Assembly: GCA_013153315.1 (NCBI GenBank)
Contig: JAADES010000027.1
Location: 1-32,232, forward strand
Reading direction: 5' to 3'
Source: Aquificota bacterium
GTDB taxonomy: Bacteria > Aquificota > Aquificia > Aquificales > QOAS01
Length of the DNA stretch: 32,232 bases
Shown here: positions 26,070 through 32,232 of the stretch, one piece after another
How the letters are laid out: every line of letters starts with the position of its first letter
How positions within the stretch are numbered: the stretch's first letter is position 1
Position numbers and translations under genes: made by a program
Notes under the pieces: model-generated
Told to the model about the DNA's origin: nothing
The model's database searches: none
What the model saw: only the letters and a program-made list of their open reading frames with translations

Positions 26070-27092
26070 ATGTCGGAAGAAAAAAATAATAATTCCCAGC
26101 AGGTGGAGCTTACCCCCGTTGAAAAAGGAGCCATTATTTTAGCCCTTACCGACCCCGATATTGCCGCCGAAGTTGTCAGCGAACTAACCCCCAACGAGCT
26201 AAGAAATCTTATTTTAGCCTTCGATAAACTCCGCACAGTTAGCAAAGAAGTTATAGATGCCGTAATTCAGGAATTTATACAGTCTTACGAAACTCTATTA
26301 CATACTCCCTCCCTTGACCCCGAAGAATTTATTAAGCGGATAATAGATAAGGTTCCGCCCAACATAAGGGAGGTTTTGGAAAATCTATTAAATCAGCCGG
26401 CCATAAAAATAAAGCTTCAGCAGTTGGAAATGTTGCCGCCCAAGCAGTTGGCCAATTTGTTAAAAAAGGAACACCCTCAAATTATCGCTGTTATTCTTAG
26501 CTTGCTTAGTCCATCCACGGCTGCAAAGGTTTTAAAACACTTTCCCGAACCTTTAAAGTTGGAAGTTGTTAAGCGTATGGCCCTATTGGAAAGCATTCCC
26601 GCCCAGCAAATCCAAGAGATAGCGGAAAACTTCTTACAAGAAATAAAAGAGTTTGTCGGGGAAGAAATTAGAATTGACGGAACAAAACAGGCGGCAAACC
26701 TACTAACTTCCTTAGACCGCTCCACTGCGGAGGAAATTATAGAAAAGTTGGAAGAGGAAGACCCCGATTTGGCCGACAAAATCCGCGAGAAAATGTTTAC
26801 TTTTGAAGATTTGGCCAAACTCTCGGACAAAGATATAGTTGAAATTCTCAAGGCGGTAGACAAACATACCTTAACCTTGGCTTTAAAAGATGCACCCAAG
26901 GAGATTGTAGACAAGTTTTTACGCAATATGTCCAAAAGGGCCGCCCAAATATTGTTGGACGATATGGAAGCCCTCGGAAAGGTTCGAATGTCGGATATAA
27001 TCCGTGCAAGGCGGCAACTTGTTAATATCGTTAAACGTCTCGTGGAACAAGGTTTAATAAGTCTCCATGAGGAGGAAGAGGAAGAAATTTAA
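26070..27092 (+). CDS. fliG: Flagellar motor switch protein FliG
   Basis: 340 residues. The N-terminal domain has LTPVEKGAIILALTDPDIAAEVVSEL, the middle domain KKEHPQIIAVILSLLSPSTAAKVLKHFPE, and the C-terminal domain carries the charged torque helix (DKIREKMFTFEDLAKLSD, KDAPKEIVDKFLRNMSKRAAQILLDD). It couples stator force to rotation and direction switching at the cytoplasmic face of the flagellar basal body. No other flagellar gene is adjacent. AAGGAGG lies 15 nt before the ATG, which is longer than usual. An in-frame TAA between them rules out an earlier start. Confidence 0.96.
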   Translation: MSEEKNNNSQQVELTPVEKGAIILALTDPDIAAEVVSELTPNELRNLILAFDKLRTVSKEVIDAVIQEFIQSYETLLHTPSLDPEEFIKRIIDKVPPNIREVLENLLNQPAIKIKLQQLEMLPPKQLANLLKKEHPQIIAVILSLLSPSTAAKVLKHFPEPLKLEVVKRMALLESIPAQQIQEIAENFLQEIKEFVGEEIRIDGTKQAANLLTSLDRSTAEEIIEKLEEEDPDLADKIREKMFTFEDLAKLSDKDIVEILKAVDKHTLTLALKDAPKEIVDKFLRNMSKRAAQILLDDMEALGKVRMSDIIRARRQLVNIVKRLVEQGLISLHEEEEEEI

Positions 27093-27097
27093 ACCCT

Positions 27098-28354
27098 TTA
27101 AAGTTTTACCTTTACTATTTGCCCTTCTTTGGCATCGGTGGTGTTTTCCACCGTCAGGTAATTTTCGGTAAGGATTTGGGAATTTTTTAATACCAACCCC
27201 CTAACGGTTTTGCCTCTCATTTTTTCCCTAAAAAGTTTTCTTTTTTCTTTATCCAGCTCCTTTAAAAGGTTTACCCTTTCTTTAATTACCTTGGGTGGAA
27301 CTTTGGGTTTTAATTGGGAGGCTTTGGTAAAGGGGCGGTCGGAATAAGGAAAGATATGCATGTAGGCTAAAGGTAGCTTTTTTATAAATTCCAATGTTTC
27401 GGAGAAATCCTTTTCAGTTTCGGTAGGAAAGCCCGCGATAACGTCGGTGCCGATGGCGGTAATCGGACGGCGGGAAACTATTTCGTTAACTATACGGGCA
27501 TATTGCTCGGTTGTGTAGTTTCTTTTCATAAGTTGCAAAATCCTGTCGCTACCGCTTTGAAGAGAAAGGTGGAAGTGGGGGGCTATTTTGGGGCTGCTGG
27601 TAATTAAATCCAAAAGGTTTTTATCAATTTCTGCCACCGACATGGAGGAAAGGCGGTAGTATTCCACGCCATCTATTTTTATTAACTCTTCCAAAAGTTT
27701 AAGCAAATTTGTGCCGTCCTTTAAGTCCCAACCGTATTGGGAAAGTTGGGTTCCCGTTAGGACTATTTCTTTATAACCTTGGTCGGCCAACCTCTTAACG
27801 GCCTCCACCACCTTTGGAAGGGGAACACTTCTAACTTTCCCACGGGCGTAGGGTATTACACAAAAGGTGCAGAAGCTGTTACAACCTTCTTGAACCTTCA
27901 AAAAGGGTCGGGTATGTTCAAAGGACACTACGAGGTCGAAATTTTTAACTTCCCCTTGGCGGAAAATTTCACCTACAAAAACCTTTCCGGGATTTTTTCT
28001 TTCAAGGTATTCCTCCACCAGTTTAAGAATTTCCCTTTTGTGGGTATTTCCTACAACTAAATCCACTTCGGGTAGTGAAGCCAATTCTTGGGGAGAAACC
28101 TGGGCGTAACAACCCGTGGCCACTACTACAGCCTCGGGGTTTATTCTTTTCGCTTTGTAAATGTATTTTCTACTATCTCTGTCGGCACCCTTGGTTACAG
28201 TGCAGGTGTTGATTATGTAAATATCGGCCCTTTCGGGGAATTCTACCTCTTTATAACCCTTCAAAAGGAATTTCGTCCGTATAAAGTCCGTATCAAATTG
28301 GTTCATTCGGCAGCCTAATGTTACTGTTGCAAACTTTAGGTTTTTTTGCTCCAC
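27098..28354 (-). CDS. mtaB: tRNA t6A37 methylthiotransferase MtaB
   Basis: 418 residues. The N-terminal UPF0004 domain has LGCRMNQFD, INTCTVT and TGCYAQ, giving three Fe-S cysteines. The radical SAM motif is GCNSFCTFC, followed by IPYARGKVRSVP. The C-terminus (KTVRGLVLKN...EGQIVKVKL) is a TRAM-like RNA-binding domain. It adds a methylthio group to t6A37 in ANN-decoding tRNAs. Motif wording fits MtaB better than MiaB or RimO. The start is GTG at 28354 with TATATA 9 nt upstream and no Shine-Dalgarno. Confidence 0.93.
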   Translation of the reverse strand: MEQKNLKFATVTLGCRMNQFDTDFIRTKFLLKGYKEVEFPERADIYIINTCTVTKGADRDSRKYIYKAKRINPEAVVVATGCYAQVSPQELASLPEVDLVVGNTHKREILKLVEEYLERKNPGKVFVGEIFRQGEVKNFDLVVSFEHTRPFLKVQEGCNSFCTFCVIPYARGKVRSVPLPKVVEAVKRLADQGYKEIVLTGTQLSQYGWDLKDGTNLLKLLEELIKIDGVEYYRLSSMSVAEIDKNLLDLITSSPKIAPHFHLSLQSGSDRILQLMKRNYTTEQYARIVNEIVSRRPITAIGTDVIAGFPTETEKDFSETLEFIKKLPLAYMHIFPYSDRPFTKASQLKPKVPPKVIKERVNLLKELDKEKRKLFREKMRGKTVRGLVLKNSQILTENYLTVENTTDAKEGQIVKVKL

Positions 28355-28363
28355 AAGGTTTGG

Positions 28364-28369
28364 TATATA
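28364..28369 (-). promoter_or_regulatory. Candidate -10 box of mtaB
   Basis: ATTATATA on the minus strand contains TATATA, ending 9 nt before the GTG start. Confidence 0.4.
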
Positions 28370-28407
28370 ATCGCTTGTCCTTTGATTGAAAATAGTTGTT
28401 ATTAGGT

Positions 28408-28426
28408 TTTTCCTTTAAAAGGAAAA
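28408..28426. repeat. Perfect 9-bp palindrome between acpS and mtaB
   Basis: TTTTCCTTT-A-AAAGGAAAA in the 126-bp gap downstream of acpS and upstream of mtaB. With a one-base centre it cannot form a normal terminator hairpin. It could be a protein-binding operator for mtaB or a weak terminator for acpS. Confidence 0.4.
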
Positions 28427-28480
28427 GTTAATAGCTCCAAACCCTAAATAAGGTTAAGGCAATATTATTCCAACTCCTGT

Positions 28481-28858
28481 TTAAGTTTTTCTTTTTTCCA
28501 CTATTTGGGCTACGGCAACCGAAAATTTCCTTTCGTGGGCAATTGAAATTATTATCTCCTTCGAATGGAGTTTCAACAGTTTTTTTTCTTCCCCCAAAAG
28601 GTTAACTTGGGCAGGATAACCCTTTTTTCCCAAAACTTCTATTTGTTTAAATTTCAGAACCTTTCCAAAAGTTTGAAAGAAAGCTTTTATAACCGCCTCT
28701 TTTGCCGCCCATCTGGCTGCCAGACAGGGAATAAAATCCTTGTAGGAACGGCAATATTCTATTTCCCTTTCGGTGTAAATCTTTTTTAAAAACCTTTCCC
28801 CAAAGCGGTTTATACCTTCTTCTATCCTTTTGTTTTCGACTATATCTATCCCTAACAT
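28481..28858 (-). CDS. acpS: Holo-[acyl-carrier-protein] synthase
   Basis: 125 residues. MLGIDIVENKRIEEG carries the conserved Asp, and ARWAAKEAVIKAF the conserved Glu of the Mg-binding site; ISIAHERKFSVAVA is the C-terminal family block. It attaches phosphopantetheine from CoA to acyl carrier protein. The start codon lies only 11 bp from that of the divergent small gene, so its promoter must lie inside that gene or its transcript must be nearly leaderless. Confidence 0.94.
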   Translation of the reverse strand: MLGIDIVENKRIEEGINRFGERFLKKIYTEREIEYCRSYKDFIPCLAARWAAKEAVIKAFFQTFGKVLKFKQIEVLGKKGYPAQVNLLGEEKKLLKLHSKEIIISIAHERKFSVAVAQIVEKRKT

Positions 28859-28869
28859 GGAAAATGTAG

Positions 28870-29208
28870 ATGCTACCCAGCTGGTTAAAGTTTGTCCTAA
28901 TAATTTTTATCCTTGCCTTGGGTGGTTTTACTTGGATTTCCTACCAACAACAGAAGGAATGGGAGAAATTTAATTCAACCTTGGTCTGGTTAGAAAAAAA
29001 TAAAACCTATTCCTGTGAAGTTGGAAAAATTTATTCTTCCCAATGTAGGTTTGAATGTTTCGATATATATACCGCGACGAGGTATTTATTAGTTCCCGAC
29101 GATTGTGAAGTTTTAAAAACGGAACTCAAAGAGGGGAAAGTTATAAAGTTCCAACCTGTGGCCAATTACAACCCCAACGGTAGTTTAAAAGTTAAGATTC
29201 TTCCCTAA
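28870..29208 (+). CDS. Small membrane-anchored protein of unknown function
   Basis: I do not recognise this 112-residue protein. Residues 5-24 (WLKFVLIIFILALGGFTWIS) form one hydrophobic helix after a short N-terminus, so it is either a membrane anchor or an uncleaved signal. The rest would be outside the cytoplasm. It has four cysteines (YSCEVGKIYSSQCRFECFD and DDCEV) that could form two disulfides, and it ends in beta-rich sequence. A TAG directly precedes the ATG in frame, which fixes the 5' limit. No Shine-Dalgarno is visible. Its 3' end overlaps engB by 17 bp. Survival between two essential genes suggests it is a real gene. Confidence 0.6.
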   Translation: MLPSWLKFVLIIFILALGGFTWISYQQQKEWEKFNSTLVWLEKNKTYSCEVGKIYSSQCRFECFDIYTATRYLLVPDDCEVLKTELKEGKVIKFQPVANYNPNGSLKVKILP

Positions 29209-29779
29209 GGTGTTGATTTATAACTTTCAAAAGTTGTTGTTTTCCTTTTCTATCCTTGGAAGAGGTTTGAACAACTTCTGCCACCCCAAACTCTCTTAAC
29301 TTTTTAAGGGTTTGTCCTATATCTTTTTGGTTGGCTTTATCGGTTTTAGTTAATACTACAGCGTAGGGGATTCCCAAATATTGGAGCCATTCCATCATTT
29401 GAAAATCTTGCTCGGTAGGGCCTACTTTTGCATCTACCAAAACAAGGACTAAAGCAATATTATCCCTTCGGGTGGTAAAGTAATCTTCCATTAACCTTTT
29501 CCAGTTTTCTATTTCTTTCCTGTCCCCGCGGGCGAAACCGTAGCCGGGTAAATCCACCAGGTAGACCTTATTTTTTTCAAAATCCCATTTGAAGTAATTG
29601 ATAGCCCTAGTTCTACCAGGGGTTTTACCTACTTTAGCTATCGAACTGTTGGTTAGATAATTCAATAAAGAAGATTTCCCCACATTGGAACGCCCAACAA
29701 AAACAATCTCTTTTCGGTTTTCCTCTATAGGAGGTAAATCCTCTATTTTGTAAACACTTTTTAAAAACTTTACCGTCAT
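29192..29779 (-). CDS. engB: Ribosome biogenesis GTPase EngB/YsxC
   Basis: 195 residues. GRSNVGKSSLLN is the P-loop, TPGRTRAINYF switch I, DLPGYGFA the G3 motif, TKTDK G4 and TSS G5, all as in EngB (YihA/YsxC). It assists assembly of the large ribosomal subunit. The gene converges with the small unknown gene, overlapping it by 17 bp, and is divergent from trpS. Confidence 0.96.
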   Translation of the reverse strand: MTVKFLKSVYKIEDLPPIEENRKEIVFVGRSNVGKSSLLNYLTNSSIAKVGKTPGRTRAINYFKWDFEKNKVYLVDLPGYGFARGDRKEIENWKRLMEDYFTTRRDNIALVLVLVDAKVGPTEQDFQMMEWLQYLGIPYAVVLTKTDKANQKDIGQTLKKLREFGVAEVVQTSSKDRKGKQQLLKVINQHLREES

Positions 29780-29838
29780 GAGGTTAATAATTTTGGTTGT
29801 CCTTTAAAGGTTAGCTTTAAAGCTTCTTCCTCGAAGAG

Positions 29839-29844
29839 TATATT
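29839..29844 (+). promoter_or_regulatory. -10 element of trpS; probable leaderless start
   Basis: TATATT ends 6 nt before the trpS ATG. A TTTAAA lies about 17 nt further upstream as a possible -35. Confidence 0.4.
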
Positions 29845-29850
29845 AACCTG

Positions 29851-31050
29851 ATGGCACAAAAAAGGGTAATCGTAAGCGGAATGCGTCCTACGGGTAAACT
29901 CCACCTGGGACACTATTTTGGGGTTATCAAAAATTGGTTAAAACTCCAAGACAAGGAAGGTGACAAATATATTTTCATCGCCGATTGGCACGCTTTAACA
30001 ACCTCCTACACCAATGTAGAGAAATTGAAAGAAAACATAGAACAACTCATGTTGGATTGGTTGGCCTGCGGCCTAGACCCTGAAAAGAATGTGCTATTTA
30101 TCCAATCAAAGGTTAAAGAACACGCCGAACTTTATCTGCTTTTTGGAATGATTACCCCCAAAAGTTGGTTGGAATTAAATCCAACCTATAAGGATTTGAA
30201 ATATAACCTCCTTAAGTTGTATAATTTGAAAGCCCAATTTTTGGAAAAGGTATTGCCCTTAGTACCTGCATTGGTTGAAGGTTTGAAACTAAAAGTGGAG
30301 GACGAAAAAAAATTCAAAGACCTATTGGCCGAAGAAATAAGCGAGGCTATAGTTAAAGCTTTGTTTGAGGGATATGTGGAAGCTGAATTGTTAAAAAAAC
30401 TCAATATAGATAAAAAATTACTCTACCAAATCGATACCTACGGATTTTTAGGCTATCCCGTCTTGCAAGCAGCGGATATTCTAATTTACAAAGGAAATAC
30501 AGTCCCCGTCGGGGAAGACCAACTGCCCCATATAGAGCTAACAAGAGAAATAGCCCGTCGCTTTAATCGCCTTTATGGAGAAACCTTTCCCGAACCCCAG
30601 CCTTTGTTAACCGAAACGCCCAAAGTTGTTGGTATAGATGGACGGAAAATGTCAAAATCCTACAATAACGCTATCTATCTAAGTGATACAGCCGAAGAAG
30701 TAGAGCAAAAAGTGAGAAAAATGGTGACAGACCCCCAAAGGGTTAGAAAAACTGACCCTGGCCGTCCCGAAATTTGCCCAGTCTTTACCCTTCATAAGTT
30801 GTTTACCGATGAACAGACCCTAAAAATGATAGAAGAAGATTGCCGAACAGCCCGTATAGGTTGCGTCCAATGTAAGAAAATCCTCGCACAGAACATAAAT
30901 AACTTTTTAGAACCTATTAGGGAAAGGAGAAATTATTACGCTTCCAATAAAGGTGAATTGTGGGATATTTTCAATCAAGGAAGTGAACAAGCTAGAAAAG
31001 TAGCCTCTCAAACAATGGAAGAAGTCCGCAAAAAAATGAATCTTCCTTAA
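29851..31050 (+). CDS. trpS: Tryptophanyl-tRNA synthetase, Fe-S type with insertion
   Basis: 399 residues against about 330 in the common bacterial form. Class I motifs are present: RPTGKLHLGHYFG (12-24) and GRKMSKS (264-270). VPVGEDQLPHIELTREIA and GYPVLQAADILIY are TrpRS-specific. Extra length comes from a helical, charged insertion at about 115-195, between the ELNPTYK and TYGFLGYP blocks. Near the C-terminus Cys309, Cys331, Cys338 and Cys341 form C-x21-C-x6-C-x2-C, very similar to the [4Fe-4S] site described in Thermotoga TrpRS that contacts the anticodon region. It charges tRNA-Trp. TATATT lies 6 nt before the ATG. Confidence 0.95.
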   Translation: MAQKRVIVSGMRPTGKLHLGHYFGVIKNWLKLQDKEGDKYIFIADWHALTTSYTNVEKLKENIEQLMLDWLACGLDPEKNVLFIQSKVKEHAELYLLFGMITPKSWLELNPTYKDLKYNLLKLYNLKAQFLEKVLPLVPALVEGLKLKVEDEKKFKDLLAEEISEAIVKALFEGYVEAELLKKLNIDKKLLYQIDTYGFLGYPVLQAADILIYKGNTVPVGEDQLPHIELTREIARRFNRLYGETFPEPQPLLTETPKVVGIDGRKMSKSYNNAIYLSDTAEEVEQKVRKMVTDPQRVRKTDPGRPEICPVFTLHKLFTDEQTLKMIEEDCRTARIGCVQCKKILAQNINNFLEPIRERRNYYASNKGELWDIFNQGSEQARKVASQTMEEVRKKMNLP

Positions 31051-31114
31051 TTAGGTTGTTTTTATTTCTTTTTTCCTTGCAATGCTTTCAATAAACTTAA
31101 CCAATCTTAGGAAA

Positions 31115-31876
31115 ATGGCTATAGAACTTCTTACGGGAAAAGAAATAGAGAAAATGAAAGCAGCCAACAGAATAGTGGCCGAAGCACTTGAATACCTTAA
31201 GGATTTAGTTAAACCGGGAGCTACAGCTTGGGATTTGGAAATGGCAGTAAGAGATTGGCTGAAAAGAACTTATCCTAAAGCAAATCCGGCTTTTTACGGT
31301 TACAGGGGATATCCCGCTTATCTATGTGTTTCGGTAAATGAAGAAGTTGTTCATGGTATCCCCAGAAAAGAGAGAATATTAAAAGAAGGCGATATTGTTA
31401 GTATAGATTTTGGCGTAGAGCTGGACGGTTACTATGGAGACAGTGCAAAAACCTTCAAAGTTGGGGAAGTCTCAAAAAGTATAGAAAAACTTCTCGAGGG
31501 AACAGAAAAAGCTCTATACGCCGCAATAGCAGAAGCTTATCCGGGAAATAATTTAGAAAACCTATCAAAGGTTATATATAAAACCTTGCGTAAATACCAC
31601 CTACACCCTATTTGCAAATACGGAGGTCATGGAATAGGAAGAAAACTTCATATGGAACCTTTTGTAGCTAACTGTCCCGGTGTAGGCCCTAAAATGAAGC
31701 TCCAACCCGGCATGGTTTTAGCAATAGAACCTATGGCGGGTTTAAAAACATCAAAAACAAAAGAACTTTCCGATGGTTGGACAGTTATAACATGGAATAG
31801 AACTCCCGCCGCTCATTTTGAGCATACAGTGGCAATAACAGAAAAGGGGCCCCTAATACTGTCAAAATTAGATTAA
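31115..31876 (+). CDS. map: Methionine aminopeptidase, type I
   Basis: About 253 residues from ATG 31115. I prefer it to 31082 because MAIELLTGKEIEKMKAAN is the normal family N-terminus and AGGA lies just upstream. The metal ligands are visible: Asp in SIDFGVELDGYYGDSAKTF (two Asp), His in GGHGIGRKLHMEP, Glu in LAIEPMA and Glu in FEHTVAITE. It removes the initiator Met from nascent proteins. It is 64 bp downstream of trpS. Its stop codon is 7 bp from the first rRNA promoter. Confidence 0.96.
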   Translation: MAIELLTGKEIEKMKAANRIVAEALEYLKDLVKPGATAWDLEMAVRDWLKRTYPKANPAFYGYRGYPAYLCVSVNEEVVHGIPRKERILKEGDIVSIDFGVELDGYYGDSAKTFKVGEVSKSIEKLLEGTEKALYAAIAEAYPGNNLENLSKVIYKTLRKYHLHPICKYGGHGIGRKLHMEPFVANCPGVGPKMKLQPGMVLAIEPMAGLKTSKTKELSDGWTVITWNRTPAAHFEHTVAITEKGPLILSKLD

Positions 31877-31883
31877 TTTCCTC

Positions 31884-31912
31884 TTGACAAAATCAATTTC
31901 GAGAAATAAATT
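31884..31912 (+). promoter_or_regulatory. rRNA promoter P1
   Basis: TTGACA (31884-31889), 17-nt spacer, TAAATT (31907-31912). The -35 is perfect and the spacing ideal. It starts just after the map stop codon and is the first of three tandem promoters upstream of 16S rRNA. Confidence 0.8.
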
Positions 31913-31968
31913 GTAAATTTTCCGTTTACAGGAAAGGTTCTTTAAAAAGCCGACCTTCAAAAAAGGTG

Positions 31969-31996
31969 TTGACAAAAGAAAAAGAAGGAATAAATT
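31969..31996 (+). promoter_or_regulatory. rRNA promoter P2
   Basis: TTGACA (31969-31974), 16-nt purine-rich spacer, TAAATT (31991-31996). Preceded by the ACCTT/AAGGT inverted repeat and the boxA-like element. Confidence 0.8.
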
Positions 31997-32051
31997 AAAA
32001 ATGTTGCGTTGGCGGAAAGGGTTCTTTAAAAAGCAAACCTTAAGAAAGGTG

Positions 32052-32079
32052 TTGACAAAAGAGAAAAAAGGAATAAATT
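32052..32079 (+). promoter_or_regulatory. rRNA promoter P3
   Basis: TTGACA (32052-32057), 16-nt spacer, TAAATT (32074-32079). It is nearest to 16S; a start near 32086 would give a leader of about 100 nt. Confidence 0.8.
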
Positions 32080-32088
32080 AAAAATAAT

Positions 32089-32171
32089 GTCCTTGATGAA
32101 GGACGGCTCCTTGGCAACTGAATAGGGAAGGTTCCACCCAAAGAAGTGAGGTGGCGCAAATAGTTCCCCTA
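32089..32171 (+). ncRNA. rRNA leader with hairpins and a boxA-like element
   Basis: GTCCTT-GATG-AAGGAC (32089-32104) is a perfect 6-bp hairpin. GGCTCCTTGGCAACTGAATAG (from 32105) resembles leader boxA sequences bound by NusB/NusE during rRNA antitermination. TAGGGAA...TTCCCCTA encloses a CCACC/GGTGG hairpin (32134-32154). Such a leader normally directs antitermination, folding of nascent 16S and RNase III processing. Confidence 0.5.
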
Positions 32172-32183
32172 CGAAAAAAGTTA

Positions 32184-32232
32184 AGTAAGAAGAGTTTGAC
32201 CCTGGCTCAGCGCGAACGCTTGCGGCGCGCCT
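32184..32232 (+). rRNA. rrs: 16S ribosomal RNA, 5' end (partial)
   Basis: GAAGAGTTTGACCCTGGCTC and CGCGAACGCTTGCGGCGCGC match the conserved first 45 nt of bacterial 16S (E. coli GAAGAGTTTGATCATGGCTC...). By alignment the mature 5' end is near 32184. The gene runs off the right edge. The usual GATC(C/A)TGG reads GACCCTGG here, and GCTGGCGGC reads GCTTGCGGC. Confidence 0.93.

Larger units (their letters stand above)
31931..32096 (+). repeat. Two 83-bp tandem repeats carrying rRNA promoters
   Basis: Units begin at 31931 and 32014. Each runs: GGAAAGG, a boxA-like GGTTCTTTAAAAAGC, a small inverted repeat (ACCTT-loop-AAGGT), then TTGACA-16-TAAATTAAAAAT. The -35 elements are exactly 83 bp apart. 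The spacers and the bases between blocks differ at a few positions, so the copies have diverged slightly while the promoter hexamers stayed identical. This indicates promoter amplification by duplication. With the leader it fills the 307-bp stretch between map and 16S, in which I see no gene. Confidence 0.8.

Noticed and set aside
31931-32096. The two 83-bp repeats as a minimal CRISPR or insertion-element end
   Set aside because: Both copies contain matching promoter hexamers, there are no unique spacers between short repeats, and they lie directly upstream of 16S rRNA.

Overview
The window is dense, AT-leaning bacterial chromosome with about 30 genes. Many neighbouring genes switch strand, and most gaps are a few to a few tens of bases. 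The gene set (flagellar FliG, MinD/MinE, hydrogenase factor HypA, TrmFO, family-4 uracil-DNA glycosylase, DUF507, an IGHMBP2-type helicase, an orphan atpC, a TrpRS with a probable Fe-S motif) and the dispersal of genes that are usually clustered suggest a hydrogen-using, motile thermophile, most likely Aquificota-like. That assignment is an inference. Only about 49 nt of 16S rRNA is visible at the right edge, which is too little for taxonomy.

Layout. 1-4.2 kb (+): tail of a membrane protein, a DUF309 protein, glnE, rsmE. 4.2-7.8 kb (-): a COG2229-type small GTPase, glmS, pgk. 7.9-10 kb: a class II aldolase-like gene (+), ilvC (-), ribH (+). 10-14.7 kb (-): an IGHMBP2-like helicase, an APC-like permease and trmFO. 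14.8-16.4 kb: a UvrB that has lost its N-terminal half (-) and pyrH (+). 16.4-21.5 kb (-): the accessory block described below. 21.6-27.1 kb: minD-minE (+), hypA, carA (-), udg4 (+), DUF507 and atpC (-), fliG (+). 27.1-31.9 kb: mtaB, acpS (-), a small membrane-anchored unknown (+), engB (-), trpS and map (+). 31.9-32.2 kb: three tandem rRNA promoters, a structured leader and the start of 16S rRNA.

Main discovery candidate (17.4-21.5 kb, minus strand). Four tightly packed genes match the architecture of the CRISPR-associated Lon protease system (CalpL/CalpT/CalpS), in which cyclic tetra-adenylate (cA4) activates a SAVED-Lon protease that cleaves a MazF-like protein and frees an ECF-like sigma factor. 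Two features go beyond what I know of that system. The CalpL-like protein carries a complete C-terminal DUF1874 (AcrIII-1/Crn2) ring-nuclease domain with its catalytic residues intact, so the cA4 sensor/protease would carry its own off switch. At the fusion junction an AGGAGG sits 8 nt before an in-frame ATG, so a free 117-residue ring nuclease could also be made. The operon begins with an unrecognised protein containing 10 cysteines, and it is followed by a globin-like/PsiE-like membrane protein that lacks the expected haem-ligand histidine. No cas10, other cas gene or CRISPR array is in the window, so the source of the signal must lie elsewhere.

Gene expression style. At least nine first-position genes have a TATAAT-like hexamer only 6-10 nt before the start codon and no Shine-Dalgarno, which suggests leaderless or near-leaderless mRNAs. 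Genes inside operons (calpT, calpL, minE) and minD do have clear Shine-Dalgarno sequences.
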